Shown: one piece after another, positions 1 through 8,837 of the stretch
How the letters are laid out: every line of letters begins with the position of its first letter
How positions within the stretch are numbered: position 1 is the stretch's first letter
Assembly (NCBI RefSeq): GCF_021278965.1
Contig: NZ_CP065589.1
Location: 3,043,001 to 3,107,000, forward strand
Direction of reading: 5' to 3'
Source of the DNA: Chryseobacterium capnotolerans
Lineage (GTDB): Bacteria; Bacteroidota; Bacteroidia; Flavobacteriales; Weeksellaceae
DNA length: 64,000 nucleotides
Program-made: the position numbers and the translations under genes
Notes under the pieces: model-generated
Database searches by the model: none
Told to the model about the DNA's origin: nothing
What the model saw: only the letters and a program-made list of their open reading frames with translations

Positions 1-87
1 AGGATCTATAATGGCAGCTTCTCCTGCTGATGTAATATAATAAGCACCCTGGGCCAAACATCCTGTATATATCTGTTCTATTTTCAT
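1..87 (-). CDS. MBL-fold metallohydrolase, N-terminal fragment
   Basis: Only the first 29 codons lie in the window; the ATG is at 85-87 and the gene runs off the left edge. The peptide starts MKIEQIYTGCLAQ and continues to EAAIIDP. A first strand ending in a hydrophobic-IDP turn is the usual opening of metallo-beta-lactamase-fold hydrolases, and this version resembles the ETHE1/persulfide dioxygenase-like group common in Bacteroidetes. The metal-binding HxHxDH motif would lie outside the window, so the family call rests on the N-terminus and on the neighbours, a TauE/SafE permease and a Crp-type regulator. The start is supported by a promoter-like element 24-67 bases upstream that is shared with the permease gene. 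Confidence 0.6.
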   Translation of the reverse strand, partial: MKIEQIYTGCLAQGAYYITSAGEAAIIDP

Positions 88-361
88 CTTATTTATTTTA
101 TTTTCTGATACAAATTTCCTTGTTTCGGTTTTTCCCTACAGCTACTTTTGTTACATAAAAGAATTTTGAGTGCAGACTAGTGTTTATTTTTTTAAGCACA
201 AAAGTTTTTAAACACTTTAGTTGATTGTAAGTAACATACTTCATGCATACTAAGTACATATAAGTATTGAAAACCTTTGATCCTCATAAAAACTTAAGCG
301 CACTGCATAATAACTTATCGTTACTTAAATTTCAACATATTTTCTACTTTATTATACAAGC
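88..361. other. Intergenic region between MBL gene and permease
   Basis: This stretch carries the promoter and regulator-like site of the MBL gene (111-172) and otherwise AT-rich sequence. I see no terminator hairpin of good quality after the permease and no further gene. Confidence 0.6.
111..154 (-). promoter_or_regulatory. Promoter of the MBL gene with Crp/Fnr-like site
   Basis: On the minus strand a near-palindrome GTAAC-AAAA-GTAGC (141-154) lies upstream of a -7-like box (111-118, reading GAAATTTG, two mismatches to TAnnTTTG). The distance from the site centre to the box edge is 36.5 bases, exactly as at the permease gene, which would put the site near -41, a class II activator position. 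It belongs to a 35-base element (138-172) repeated at 1201-1235. That the nearby Crp-type protein binds it is inference. Confidence 0.5.
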
Positions 362-1155
362 TTAGAGAAATATTTCTTTGGTAATAATATAGATACCCAT
401 CACCAGGATAAACCATCCAAAGGCAGGTTTTAATTTCTTGCCATCAATCTTTTTTGAGATTTGTGAACCTATGATAATTCCAATAATGGCAATAGCGGCA
501 ATGGATATGAGTAAACTCCATTCTATTTTTGTATTGTTGATAGAGGACGAAAAACCAATCAGAGAGTTTAAAGAAATAATAACCAACGAAGTTCCTATCG
601 CCGTTTTCACCGGGATTTTCAAGAGATTCACCAATGCCGGGATAATCATAAAACCTCCTCCAGCACCCACCAATCCGGTTACTATTCCTACTATCGTTCC
701 TTCTCCGGCAGCCAGTAAAGATTTATTTTTATTCAAATCATTACCATCCACTTCTTCGGAAGTTGAATTTTTAATCATTTTATAAGAGGCCAGAATCATC
801 AAAAAGGCAAAAATCAACAGCAGAAACATGTTTTTGGTTACTGTAAACCCTTTTATGCTGAGCAGCTCTTCCGGAATCAGCGGGAGAAGATACATTCTGG
901 TTAAAAAAATGGAGATAATGGAAGGTATTCCGAATATCAAAGCCACTTTGAAATTCACCAGCCCTTTTTAAAATAAGTTATTGAACCTACGGCACTGCTT
1001 ATTCCCACAATAAAAAGAGAATATTCTGTGGCCAGCAAAGCATCAATTCCGAAGAGGTACACTAATACAGGAACCGTCAGAATACTTCCGCCACCACCGA
1101 TTAAACCTAAAGAGACACCAATTAAAACAGATGCTGCATATCCTATAATTTCCAT
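362..1155 (-). CDS. TauE/SafE family anion permease (one-base frameshift)
   Basis: A polytopic inner-membrane protein of the TauE/SafE (TSUP) family, which moves sulfite, sulfonates or related anions. As written it is two pieces, 955-1155 (66 aa, ending SITYFKKGW) and 362-958 (198 aa, opening NFKVALIFGIPS). One extra A in the five-A run at 965-969 joins them as FKKGLVNFK and gives 264 aa, the normal family size. Each half keeps the glycine-rich helix typical of the family (GLIGGGGSILTVP near residue 20, and GLVGAGGGFMIIP in the second half), which reflects its internal duplication. The GTG that could start the second piece overlaps the TGA of the first, so coupled translation of two fragments is possible but less likely. 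It lies between the MBL and Crp genes, with a regulator-like site upstream. Confidence 0.85.
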
Positions 1156-1173
1156 TATTCAATTATTCTGATG

Positions 1174-1217
1174 CAAAAATGGAATTGTTTGAAGAGAAGT
1201 ACAGCTACTTTTGTTAC
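1174..1217 (-). promoter_or_regulatory. Promoter of the permease gene with Crp/Fnr-like site
   Basis: The minus strand carries the same near-palindrome GTAAC-AAAA-GTAGC (1204-1217) and, 36.5 bases from its centre, a -7-like box CATTTTTG (1174-1181, one mismatch to TAnnTTTG). No TTG lies at the usual -33 distance, as expected for an activator-dependent promoter. It is part of the 35-base element at 1201-1235 that matches 138-172 at 33 of 35 positions. Confidence 0.55.
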
Positions 1218-1262
1218 ATAGTAGAATTTTGAGTGTAAACATTGTTATGTTTACTTTTTTAA

Positions 1263-1319
1263 ACCACCCCGTCAAAAATTCATTGAATTTTTGACACCCT
1301 TTCTCAGGAGGGGAATTGT
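1263..1319. repeat. Dispersed double-hairpin repeat, copy 1
   Basis: Begins CCACCCCGTCAAAAATTC, then an A-rich palindrome (AAAAATTCATTGAATTTTT), then a C-rich/G-rich arm pair ending GGAGGGGAA. It is the same unit as at 15770-15826 and, inverted, 39407-39463. It lies between genes and I see no coding capacity. Confidence 0.65.
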
Positions 1320-1357
1320 GAACGTTCTTTATTAATTAAATGAAAGGAGAAATTGAT

Positions 1358-1993
1358 TTAATTGGTAGTTTTCAGAAGGGTGATTTTATTTCTTCCTAGT
1401 TTTACTCTTCCGTCTTCTTCAAGCTGTTTGAGAAGTCTGGACACTACTACTCTAGCTGTTCCTAATTCGTTAGCAAGCTGTTCGTGCGTGGTCTGTATGA
1501 TATCAGAATTAGTAAGTTCTGATTTTTTCCGGAGAAGATTCAATAATCTTTCGTCTACTTTTTTGAAAGCGATTGCATTGATAATATCCAGTAATTCTTC
1601 AAAACGCTTGTGGTAAAGTCTAAAGATATAATCCAGCCATTCCGGATGTTCTTTGATGAATAAAGAAACTTTATCTACGGGAAGGAAAAGAATCTCTGCA
1701 TCTTCTTCTATCTCTGCTTTTACAATACTTTTTTCGTTATGCATTCCTCCCAGGAAAGACATAATACAGCTTTCTCCTGCTTTGATATAGTACAGCAGAA
1801 TCTCCCGCCCATCTTCTTCTGTTCGGATCACCTTCAGCATTCCTTTCATTACAATGGGAATGGATCGTATGGAGGCATTTTCGTCTAAAATAATGTCTCC
1901 TTCATGATAGTTTTTGGTGATTCCATACTGATATAACTTTTCAACCAGATCTGGTGAAGAAGAAAATTCTGAAGAAAGTATCGTATCCTGCAT
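1358..1993 (-). CDS. Crp/Fnr family transcriptional regulator
   Basis: A 211-aa regulator with an N-terminal cyclic-nucleotide-type beta-roll (about residues 25-140; YHEGDIILDE, GESCIMSFLGG) and a C-terminal winged helix (about 150-205; THEQLANELGTARVVVSRLL is the helix-turn-helix). It has no Fnr-type N-terminal cysteine cluster, so an oxygen-sensing iron-sulfur centre is unlikely. The gene begins 19 bases after the hexosaminidase gene and so may be co-transcribed with it, and it precedes the TauE/SafE permease. The twin near-palindromes ahead of the permease and MBL genes are the natural candidates for its binding sites. Regulators of this type are often found beside rhodanese, MBL and permease genes of sulfur metabolism in Flavobacteriia. 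Confidence 0.88.
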   Translation of the reverse strand: MQDTILSSEFSSSPDLVEKLYQYGITKNYHEGDIILDENASIRSIPIVMKGMLKVIRTEEDGREILLYYIKAGESCIMSFLGGMHNEKSIVKAEIEEDAEILFLPVDKVSLFIKEHPEWLDYIFRLYHKRFEELLDIINAIAFKKVDERLLNLLRKKSELTNSDIIQTTHEQLANELGTARVVVSRLLKQLEEDGRVKLGRNKITLLKTTN

Positions 1994-2012
1994 TGTGTAA
2001 GATTGAATAGGG

Positions 2013-4277
2013 CTAATTTACGCCAATTTCATCAACAAACAACCACGATTTCGAATCTGCACCAGGATTTCCGGCTGGAATAATTCCTGCATTTTCAATG
2101 ATAATTTTCAGAGATCTTGCATTTTGCTTTCCTAGCTTCAGCTGTATTTTCCCTTTGGCATTTTGAATATCCTCTTTTCCTATTTCTTTGATGATTTTAA
2201 AATCTTTATTGTCATCAGAAACAAAAATTTTAACAGATTTCGCAAGATGAATCCAGCTTCCTTTGTTTTCCAGTGTATTAAAATAAGCTTCTGAAAAGTC
2301 AGTTTTCTGTCCGAAATCTATCGTTGCAACCACATCTTTTCCCTGAAAACCAAGCCATGTTTTACCCAATTGTTTTACATTTCCAATAATGCCATCTACT
2401 AAGGTAAAAGCTCCGCCGAAAGAATAGTTCTCACTAGGCTGCTGCTCAAGAGTAATTGTTTTGCCTGTCGATTTTGACACGGTGAATTGTTGGGATGAAA
2501 CAGCACTTTTCAGCTGTCCGTCTTCAAAGTAAGCCGATTTAATTGTTAAAGAATTGGGTATGGAAATAGGTCCCTGATAAATTTTAGAATTTATTGTTGG
2601 ATCTGTTCCATCCAAAGTAAATCGAATCCCTGTTGAATTTTGTGAAGTAGAAAGTTCATAGGCAATGCCGTTGTTTGAAGGAATTACTTTTCCTGAAATA
2701 TTATAAATACTTTTAGCGTAATTAATATTCATTCTATCCAGAATTTTGAAATGGTTGATGACCCTGTCTTCAAAATCTTTATAGTTTTTAGAATTTGAAG
2801 TTCCCCATGCTACTTCCGCCAGTGCCATCAGTCTTGGAAAAATCATGTACTGCACCTGCTTGAAATCAAGAATATATTCCGTCCATAAATTAGCCTGAAC
2901 CCCCATGATATATTTCGCCTGATCAGCATTCAGTTCAGCAGGAATCGGGTTATAGGAATATACTTTATCCAATGGCGTAAACCCACCGAATGCATTAGGT
3001 TCAGATTGCGGATCTCCCTGATAGTGATCAAAATAACAGTATGCTCCCGGTGTCATCACAGCAAAGTGTTTTGCTTTGGCAGCTTCAATACCACCGTTTA
3101 CTCCGGTCCAGCTCATTACAGCAGCATTAGGAGCCAGCCCGCCTTCTAAAATTTCATCCCAGCCTATAATCTTTCGTCCTTTGCCATTAATATACTTCTC
3201 AATTCTATGAATGAAATAGCTTTGCAGTCCATGTTCATCTTTTAAATTATTCTTTTTGATTAATTCCTGGCAATGAGCACATTCTTTCCATCTTGTTTTT
3301 GGACATTCATCCCCTCCGATATGGATATACTGAGATGGAAATAACTGAATAACCTCATCTAAAACATTTTCCAGAAACTTAAATGTTTCGTCTTTAGGAC
3401 AGAATACATCATCAAAAACACCCCACTTGGTAGCAGATTCAAAAGGTCCTTTGGTACATGCCAATTCAGGATAAGCAGATAAAGCTGCCAAAGCATGTCC
3501 CGGCATTTCAATCTCAGGAATTACTGTTATATGTCTTTCCTGGGCATATTTTACAACATCTTTGATTTGCTCCTGGGTATAAAAATACGGTCCATAAGGC
3601 TTTCCATCGAAGGTATTATCTACATAAGCACCAATCATTGATTCTTTTCGTTTGGAACCAATCTGTGTAAGCTTAGGATATTTTTTGATTTCAATTCTCC
3701 ATCCCTGATCATCGGTTAAATGCCAGTGAAAAGTATTCAGTTTATACATCGCCAGATAATCAATGTATTGTTTTACCTCATCTACCGTGAAAAAATGACG
3801 GCAAACATCCAAATGCATTCCTCTCCATGCAAATTTTGGTTGGTCTTCTATTTTCATTGCCGGAATTTTCTTTTCCATTTTATACTGCTCAATAATCTGA
3901 GTTAAAGTTTGAAGCGCCAGAAAATATCCTTGTTTAGTATAAGATTCAATATGAATTTTCTTTGGCGAAATTTCTATTGAATAGTATTCCTTCTTCTGTT
4001 CAGCATCTGTCCCTGAATTAGAAGGAATGATAGAGTTTGTTAAGTATATCTCACCCCCTTTCTGGTCATATTGAAATTGTAACTGAGAGCCTATTCTTTT
4101 TTTGAAATATTCTGTCTCTTCTTTTGGCAGATCACCACTTAATACGAAAGTGTTAGGGATTACAAATTCGCCCTGCAAAATTTGAACTTTTTGGGGATAA
4201 GGGATAAGGTTTAATTTATCTTGGGCAAAAATTACGTTTGAAAGCAATACAAAAAATACTAAAAAGGTTCGTACCAT
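2013..4277 (-). CDS. Beta-N-acetylhexosaminidase, GH20
   Basis: A 754-aa exported glycosidase that removes terminal beta-linked GlcNAc or GalNAc, for example from chitin fragments, peptidoglycan or glycoprotein glycans. Residues 1-18 are a signal peptide ending VIFA-Q. A GH20b-like domain (about 20-145) is followed by the TIM barrel (about 148-500), which carries the catalytic Asp323-Glu324 pair in HIGGDECPKTRW; the neighbouring Asp assists the substrate N-acetyl group. Then come a chitobiase C-terminal-like segment with TLDGTDPT (about 550-605) and a discoidin/F5-8-type carbohydrate-binding region (about 620-754). Full family length. The crp gene follows on the same strand after 19 bases. 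Confidence 0.93.
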   Translation of the reverse strand: MVRTFLVFFVLLSNVIFAQDKLNLIPYPQKVQILQGEFVIPNTFVLSGDLPKEETEYFKKRIGSQLQFQYDQKGGEIYLTNSIIPSNSGTDAEQKKEYYSIEISPKKIHIESYTKQGYFLALQTLTQIIEQYKMEKKIPAMKIEDQPKFAWRGMHLDVCRHFFTVDEVKQYIDYLAMYKLNTFHWHLTDDQGWRIEIKKYPKLTQIGSKRKESMIGAYVDNTFDGKPYGPYFYTQEQIKDVVKYAQERHITVIPEIEMPGHALAALSAYPELACTKGPFESATKWGVFDDVFCPKDETFKFLENVLDEVIQLFPSQYIHIGGDECPKTRWKECAHCQELIKKNNLKDEHGLQSYFIHRIEKYINGKGRKIIGWDEILEGGLAPNAAVMSWTGVNGGIEAAKAKHFAVMTPGAYCYFDHYQGDPQSEPNAFGGFTPLDKVYSYNPIPAELNADQAKYIMGVQANLWTEYILDFKQVQYMIFPRLMALAEVAWGTSNSKNYKDFEDRVINHFKILDRMNINYAKSIYNISGKVIPSNNGIAYELSTSQNSTGIRFTLDGTDPTINSKIYQGPISIPNSLTIKSAYFEDGQLKSAVSSQQFTVSKSTGKTITLEQQPSENYSFGGAFTLVDGIIGNVKQLGKTWLGFQGKDVVATIDFGQKTDFSEAYFNTLENKGSWIHLAKSVKIFVSDDNKDFKIIKEIGKEDIQNAKGKIQLKLGKQNARSLKIIIENAGIIPAGNPGADSKSWLFVDEIGVN

Positions 4278-4563
4278 TGGAAGGGGTTAAAGTTTTAGCT
4301 AATATACTTATTTTCCAATACTTTTAAACGGTTCAGACTCTATATTTAATCACAAAAAATTGTACTAAAAATACAATTTCTTTTCTGAGCTGGTTTTAAT
4401 AACTCAATTAATGTATAGTTTTTTTTAACTTTAAAACAATTTAAAAATCAAACACTTAAATCAAAGATATTACCTTTTTCTAAATCGAAAAAAAATAATG
4501 GTTTATTTTTTGATAAGCATACGTCACCAAAAGATTAAACATCTAAATTTGTAAAAAAATACA
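4278..4563. other. Divergent intergenic region
   Basis: An AT-rich stretch between the divergent hexosaminidase and DUF4197 genes. A perfect -7-type box TAAATTTG is at 4544-4551, ahead of the DUF4197 gene, but no TTG lies at 17-23 bases and the leader would be only about 8 bases, so I do not call a promoter. Nothing else recognised. Confidence 0.5.
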
Positions 4564-5403
4564 ATGAGAAAAAGCATTTTTATAGCAGCCGGATTATTCC
4601 TTTCAATTTCTACTCAGGCACAACTTCTTGATATTTTAAAATCAACAGTTAAAGACAAGACTGGAATTGATCTCAACAATCCACAGGCAACTAAAGGTTC
4701 CACAGCCACTACTACGACAAATACGAACACAACCACCACGATTCCCACTTCTACTTCAACTAAAACATCTCCTCTTAATGTTGGAAGTCTTACTTCTACT
4801 CAGATTTCTTCCGGATTGAAGGAAGCATTAAGTCTTGGAGTAACGGATGGAGTGAAAAAACTGGCTTTAACAGACGGTTTTTTGAAAAATGAAGCTGTAA
4901 AAATCCTAATGCCCGAAAAATTAAGAAAGGTTGACGCCACATTACGTTCTGTAGGATTAGGAAGCCTTGCTGATGAAGGAGTAAAATTACTTAATAGAGC
5001 TGCTGAAGACGCTGTAACGGAAGCTGCACCTATCTTTACTAACGCCATCACTTCCATGACCATCACAGATGCTAAAAATATCCTATTAGGAAGCAATAAT
5101 GCTGCAACAAGTTATTTACAGGGCAAAACCCAATCTCAGCTATTTACGGCTTTCCAGCCCAAAGTAAAAGCATCTTTAGGAAAAGTAGGTGCTGACACAG
5201 TTTGGAAGAATTTAATTTCAAAATACAACACTTTTACGGGACAATCTGTAACTACTGATCTTAATGAATATGTAACTACAGAAACCATTAATGGGGTATT
5301 CAAAATGGTCGCGGATAAGGAAAGCGGAATCAGAAATACACCGGCTATGAGAACTACAAGCATTTTACAGAAGGTTTTCGGAGCGCAGGATGCTAACCGA
5401 TAG
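4564..5403 (+). CDS. DUF4197 domain-containing exported protein
   Basis: A 279-aa protein with a signal peptide (MRKSIFIAAGLFLSISTQA). A low-complexity Thr/Ser linker (about 43-70, many TTT and TNT runs) leads to a DUF4197 domain (about 78-275) with the typical opening SSGLKEALSLGVTDGVKKL and the helix SLADEGVKLLNRAAEDAV. DUF4197 proteins are helical periplasmic or surface proteins of unknown function found across Proteobacteria and Bacteroidetes. The Thr-rich linker suggests a flexible tether after export. The gene stands alone: divergent from the hexosaminidase and closed by a strong hairpin terminator 24 bases after the stop. Confidence 0.85.
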   Translation: MRKSIFIAAGLFLSISTQAQLLDILKSTVKDKTGIDLNNPQATKGSTATTTTNTNTTTTIPTSTSTKTSPLNVGSLTSTQISSGLKEALSLGVTDGVKKLALTDGFLKNEAVKILMPEKLRKVDATLRSVGLGSLADEGVKLLNRAAEDAVTEAAPIFTNAITSMTITDAKNILLGSNNAATSYLQGKTQSQLFTAFQPKVKASLGKVGADTVWKNLISKYNTFTGQSVTTDLNEYVTTETINGVFKMVADKESGIRNTPAMRTTSILQKVFGAQDANR

Positions 5404-5426
5404 ATCAAAAGTTAACTCTAAATACT

Positions 5427-5460
5427 AAAAAGGTTGTTTCACAAACGAAACAACCTTTTT
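5427..5460 (+). terminator. Terminator of the DUF4197 gene
   Basis: A 14-bp stem, AAAAAGGTTGTTTC against GAAACAACCTTTTT, with loop ACAAAC, followed by T residues. Confidence 0.85.
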
Positions 5461-5733
5461 TGTATTGATTTCTTTGGCCACCAATGAACGAATAAAATCA
5501 TTTCCGATACTTTACAGGCCTATGTGAAACCTATGTGGTTTAATTTTTTCACCACATAGTATGTAGAATAAGGTTATTTGTGCATCCGTGGCGATTAAAA
5601 ACCTGCGTAATCTCCAAAATCTGCGGGATAAAAATGTGATTTTAAGAGATTCTTCATTCCGCATTGCTTCATTCAGAATAACAGATTCAAATTCTCTTTT
5701 ATTACTGGAACATGATGGGAATTGAAATAAAAA
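5461..5733. other. Intergenic region of dispersed repeat fragments
   Basis: Holds pieces of two repeat types that recur in this window: ATCCGTGGCGATTAAAAACC with CTGCGTAATC and ATCTGCGGG (about 5580-5630), and AGATTCTTCATTCCGC with CTTCATTCAGAAT (5646-5684). Reading frames across it are repeat-derived and I do not call a gene. Confidence 0.5.
5646..5684. repeat. Dispersed AGATTCTTC...TTCAGAATNACA repeat, copy 1
   Basis: Shares AGATTCTTCATTCCGC and TTGCTTCATTCAGAAT with 8684-8722, and in weaker form with 37785-37824. Short intergenic repeats of this kind are widespread in Flavobacteriia. Confidence 0.6.
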
Positions 5734-5756
5734 AAACCTTGCGGATGGCAAGGTTT
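5734..5756 (-). terminator. Terminator of scoB
   Basis: Stem AAACCTTGC / GCAAGGTTT with a GGATG loop. On the minus strand it is followed by a T-rich run and lies 10 bases past the restored scoB stop codon. Confidence 0.8.
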
Positions 5757-5765
5757 GTATTGTAT

Positions 5766-6418
5766 TTAGAATTGCATTTCAGGAATTTCACCTTCAATGA
5801 TAAGGTCTGCTTCTGTTGCTTTGATAATGTCTTCTACTGAAACACCCGGTGCTCTTTCCAGCAGTTTGAAACCTTTTGGAGTGACTTCCAATACAGCTAA
5901 TTCAGTTACTACTTTTTTCACACAGTTTACTCCAGTTAATGGAAGTGTACATTTTTAAGGATCTTACTTTCTCCTGCTTTATTTACGTGCATCATCGCTA
6001 CGATAATATTTTCTGCAGAAGCCACAAGATCCATTGCCCCGCCCATTCCTTTTACCATTTTTCCAGGAATCTTCCAGTTGGCAATATCTCCGTTTTCTGA
6101 AACTTCCATTGCTCCAAGGATGGTAAGATCTACTTTCTGACCGCGGATCATCCCGAAACTAAAGGCCGAATCAAAGAATGAACCTCCTTCTAATATAGTA
6201 ATGGTTTGTTTTCCGGCATTGATGACATCTGCATCTTCTTCTCCTTCGAAAGGGAAAGGCCCCATCCCCAGCACTCCGTTTTCACTCTGGAATTCTACGG
6301 AAATACCTTCCGGAACATAGTTGGCAACCAAAGTAGGAATCCCGATTCCCAGGTTTACATAATAACGATCTCTCAGTTCTTTTGAAATTCTTTTGGCAAT
6401 TTGTTCTTTTGTAAGCAT
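5766..6418 (-). CDS. scoB: 3-oxoacid CoA-transferase subunit B (one-base frameshift)
   Basis: The beta subunit of a class I CoA transferase, which moves CoA from succinyl-CoA to acetoacetate or a similar 3-oxoacid. As written the frame stops at 5936 after 160 aa (ILKNVHFH). One extra A in the five-A run at 5952-5956 restores the normal tail ([20 protein letters not shown], ending EIPEMQF) and the usual size of 217 aa. The catalytic glutamate lies in [13 protein letters not shown], near residue 50. Subunit A is at 8838-9539 on the same strand but separated by an ABC exporter gene on the other strand, so the two are not in one operon here. A hairpin terminator follows at once. Confidence 0.9.
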
Positions 6419-6697
6419 AATTAAAACTTAGACTGCAATTTAATTATTTTCAGCCGAATACAAAAGGGATTTCTGAGGCAGGGTCTTAAGTTTAAGAGGC
6501 TTGAAGTTGGAAGAGTGAAGCTGGAGGTTTATTGGAGTCAGAAAACGACTATAGCCCTTTCCATTCGGATTAAAAGAGAAATATAGTTGCTTATCTATTT
6601 CATAACATCCGGCATCCTGCTTCAAATCTTCCTCAACAACAGTTTATTATCCCAAATGATCATTAATAATTAACATCGTTAGTAAAAATAATATCAT
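6419..6697. other. Divergent intergenic region
   Basis: Lies between scoB and the ABC exporter. It contains repeat-like purine/pyrimidine-rich text (GAAGTTGGAAGAGTGAAGCTGG and neighbours, about 6500-6525) of the kind scattered through Chryseobacterium intergenic DNA. A 61-codon frame at 6440-6625 has no family resemblance and I do not call it. Confidence 0.4.
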
Positions 6698-6705
6698 TAA
6701 TTTTG
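6698..6705 (+). promoter_or_regulatory. Likely -7 box of the ABC exporter gene
   Basis: TAATTTTG matches the flavobacterial TAnnTTTG exactly, 17 bases before the ATG. A good TTG at -33 is lacking (the closest is GTTAG near 6678). Confidence 0.4.
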
Positions 6706-6722
6706 TATCCTTATTTAACAGA

Positions 6723-8525
6723 ATGAAAATACTTTTAAGATATCTTAAACCTTATCAATGGCTGATTATTATTTCTTTACTATTAGCCACTATTAATCAG
6801 GTTTTCTCTTTATTTGCTCCGGCTATTACAGGGAATATCCTTGACCAATTGGTTACCCATCCTAACTTTTTCGATAAGGAAAAACTTTTACCCAGAAATA
6901 TAGATGAATATCTTTATGGAACTTCAGTGTATCATGGAGCTTTCTATTTCTTGGGCTTACTTATCGGAACTGCAATGGTGAGTAGAATTGCCAAAGCTTT
7001 TCAGGATTATGTAGTGAGTGTTATTACTCAGAAATTTGGTGCTAAAATCTTTACAGACGGTCTCAAGCATTCAATGGCGTTACCTTATCAGGAGTTTGAA
7101 GACCAAAGAAGTGGTGAAACTTTATCTATTTTAACAAAAGTAAGAGAGGATTCTGTCAAGTTCATTACCAATTTCATTAATATATTCTTCGGGATTCTGG
7201 TAAGTATCATTTTCGTTTCAGTCTATGCGATCCGCCTGCACTGGTCGATTATGCCTGTGTACATTTGTGGAATTTTCCTGATTGCTTTCATCACTAATTT
7301 ATTGAGTAAAAGAATCAAAGTTATTCAGAAAAATATTGTTTCAGAAACTACTGCATTAGCCGGAAGTACAACGGAAAGTCTTAGGAATATAGAAATCGTT
7401 AAGAGTTTAGGTTTAACGAACCAGGAAGTCATGCGTTTGAATAACAATACTTATAAAATCCTGGGTCTTGAACTTAGAAAAGTAAAAAGCATCCGTTCTT
7501 TAAGCTTTATTCAGGGAACGATGGTTAATTTTCTTCAACAGATGATTACCCTGACCCTTTTGTATCTGATCTTTAAAAATATTGTGACGCCGGGACAATA
7601 CCTTTCGCTGATGTTTTATGGGTTCTTTATCTTCGGGCCGATGCAGGAGATCGGAAACATCATTATCTCCTATCGTGAAGCAGAAGCCTCTCTTCAGAAT
7701 TTTGACCGTCTGATGAAAAAAGACGTGGAAGAAAAACCCCTTCATCCGAAACAAATCGGAGCTATTGAAGAACTGGAATTCAGACATGTTTCTTTCAAGC
7801 ATCAGTCGGCTCAATATAAAGCATTGAATAATATTTCTTTTGATGTAAAAAATGGAGAAACCATTGCTTTTGTAGGACCAAGCGGATCTGGAAAAAGTAC
7901 ATTGGTTAAGTTATTGGTGGGGCTTTACAGACCTCAGGAAGGGAATATTTTTTACAATGAGATTAATGGAAAGGAATTTGATTTTGATGAACTGAGAAAT
8001 CAGATTGGTTTTGTTACGCAAGACACTCAGCTTTTCGCAGGAACTATCAAAGAAAACCTTCTCTTTGTGAATCCCCATGCTACAGAGCAGGAACTTGCCA
8101 TTGCTTTGCAAAAATCGAGCTGTACGGCATTACTGGAAAGAGCTGAGAAAGGAATAGAAACCGTTATTGGTGAAGGTGGATTAAAATTGAGCGGTGGGGA
8201 AAAACAAAGGATTGCCATTGCAAGAGCGCTTTTAAGAAAACCTCATCTATTGATTTTTGATGAAGCTACTTCTGCTTTAGACAGTATTACGGAGGAAGAA
8301 ATCACCTCTACTATTAAAGGTATTTCAGAAGAAAGGGAACAAATTACAGTATTGATAGCCCACCGACTGAGTACCATTATGCATGCGGATAAAATCTATG
8401 TATTGGAACGCGGACAAATCGTAGAAACAGGCTCCCACAATGATCTGATTGCCGAAAAAGGTCTTTATTATGCAATGTGGAGACAGCAGATCGGAGAAAG
8501 AAAACCTACTATCCCACAACCATAG
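6723..8525 (+). CDS. ABC exporter, fused membrane and ATPase domains
   Basis: A 600-aa half-transporter of the MsbA/LmrA type, working as a dimer in the inner membrane. The membrane domain (about 15-320) has six helices. The ATPase domain (about 345-590) carries Walker A GPSGSGKST, Q-loop GFVTQDTQLF, signature LSGGEKQR, Walker B LLIFDEATSALD and switch histidine IAHRLST, all intact. The substrate cannot be told; lipids, peptides or drugs are usual for the family. It sits alone on the plus strand between the two CoA-transferase subunit genes. The ATG is preceded by a TAnnTTTG box. Confidence 0.92.
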   Translation: MKILLRYLKPYQWLIIISLLLATINQVFSLFAPAITGNILDQLVTHPNFFDKEKLLPRNIDEYLYGTSVYHGAFYFLGLLIGTAMVSRIAKAFQDYVVSVITQKFGAKIFTDGLKHSMALPYQEFEDQRSGETLSILTKVREDSVKFITNFINIFFGILVSIIFVSVYAIRLHWSIMPVYICGIFLIAFITNLLSKRIKVIQKNIVSETTALAGSTTESLRNIEIVKSLGLTNQEVMRLNNNTYKILGLELRKVKSIRSLSFIQGTMVNFLQQMITLTLLYLIFKNIVTPGQYLSLMFYGFFIFGPMQEIGNIIISYREAEASLQNFDRLMKKDVEEKPLHPKQIGAIEELEFRHVSFKHQSAQYKALNNISFDVKNGETIAFVGPSGSGKSTLVKLLVGLYRPQEGNIFYNEINGKEFDFDELRNQIGFVTQDTQLFAGTIKENLLFVNPHATEQELAIALQKSSCTALLERAEKGIETVIGEGGLKLSGGEKQRIAIARALLRKPHLLIFDEATSALDSITEEEITSTIKGISEEREQITVLIAHRLSTIMHADKIYVLERGQIVETGSHNDLIAEKGLYYAMWRQQIGERKPTIPQP

Positions 8526-8770
8526 TAATAATTGGCTGATACAATTTTTCATCCATTTCATTTGGATAATAAGGCTAGGCTTATTTTTTCATTATCTGGC
8601 AGGTTTTTCTCCCACAGATAGCACAGATTTTCACGGATGATTATATTTAAAGGTCTGCGGGAATTTGCGGAAAATTTTATATTGAGATTCTTCATTCCGC
8701 TTTGCTTCATTCAGAATGACAATGCATCAAATAGACACTAAAAAGGGTTATTATAAAACAATCTACAACA
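8526..8770. other. Intergenic region with repeat fragments
   Basis: Contains CCACAGATAGCACAGATTTT followed by CACGGATGA (8611-8640), GGTCTGCGGGAATTTGCGG (8652-8670) and the AGATTCTTC repeat (8684-8722). Short frames here are repeat-derived. Confidence 0.5.
8684..8722. repeat. Dispersed AGATTCTTC...TTCAGAATGACA repeat, copy 2
   Basis: AGATTCTTCATTCCGC and TTGCTTCATTCAGAATGACA, nearly identical to 5646-5684. Confidence 0.6.
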
Positions 8771-8814
8771 ATAAAAATAAAGCGCTGAACAAATGTTCAG
8801 CGCTTTATTTTTAT
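8771..8814. terminator. Bidirectional terminator between ABC exporter and scoA
   Basis: A perfect 20-bp stem, ATAAAAATAAAGCGCTGAAC against GTTCAGCGCTTTATTTTTAT, loop AAAT. A-rich on one side and T-rich on the other, so it can serve both convergent genes. Confidence 0.9.
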
Positions 8815-8837
8815 TATCAATCGTATCTCTTCAGAAA

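Noticed and set aside
955..970. Programmed -1 frameshifting in the TauE/SafE gene
   Set aside because: The run TTTTAAAAAG lacks a proper slippery heptamer in the right frame (re-pairing of the first Lys codon would fall on TAA), no stimulatory hairpin follows, and many other genes show the same one-base homopolymer changes.
5512..5751. A 79-codon minus-strand frame
   Set aside because: Made of dispersed repeat fragments and it runs into the scoB terminator.
6440..6625. A 61-codon minus-strand frame
   Set aside because: Repeat-like intergenic text, no family match, no ribosome site.
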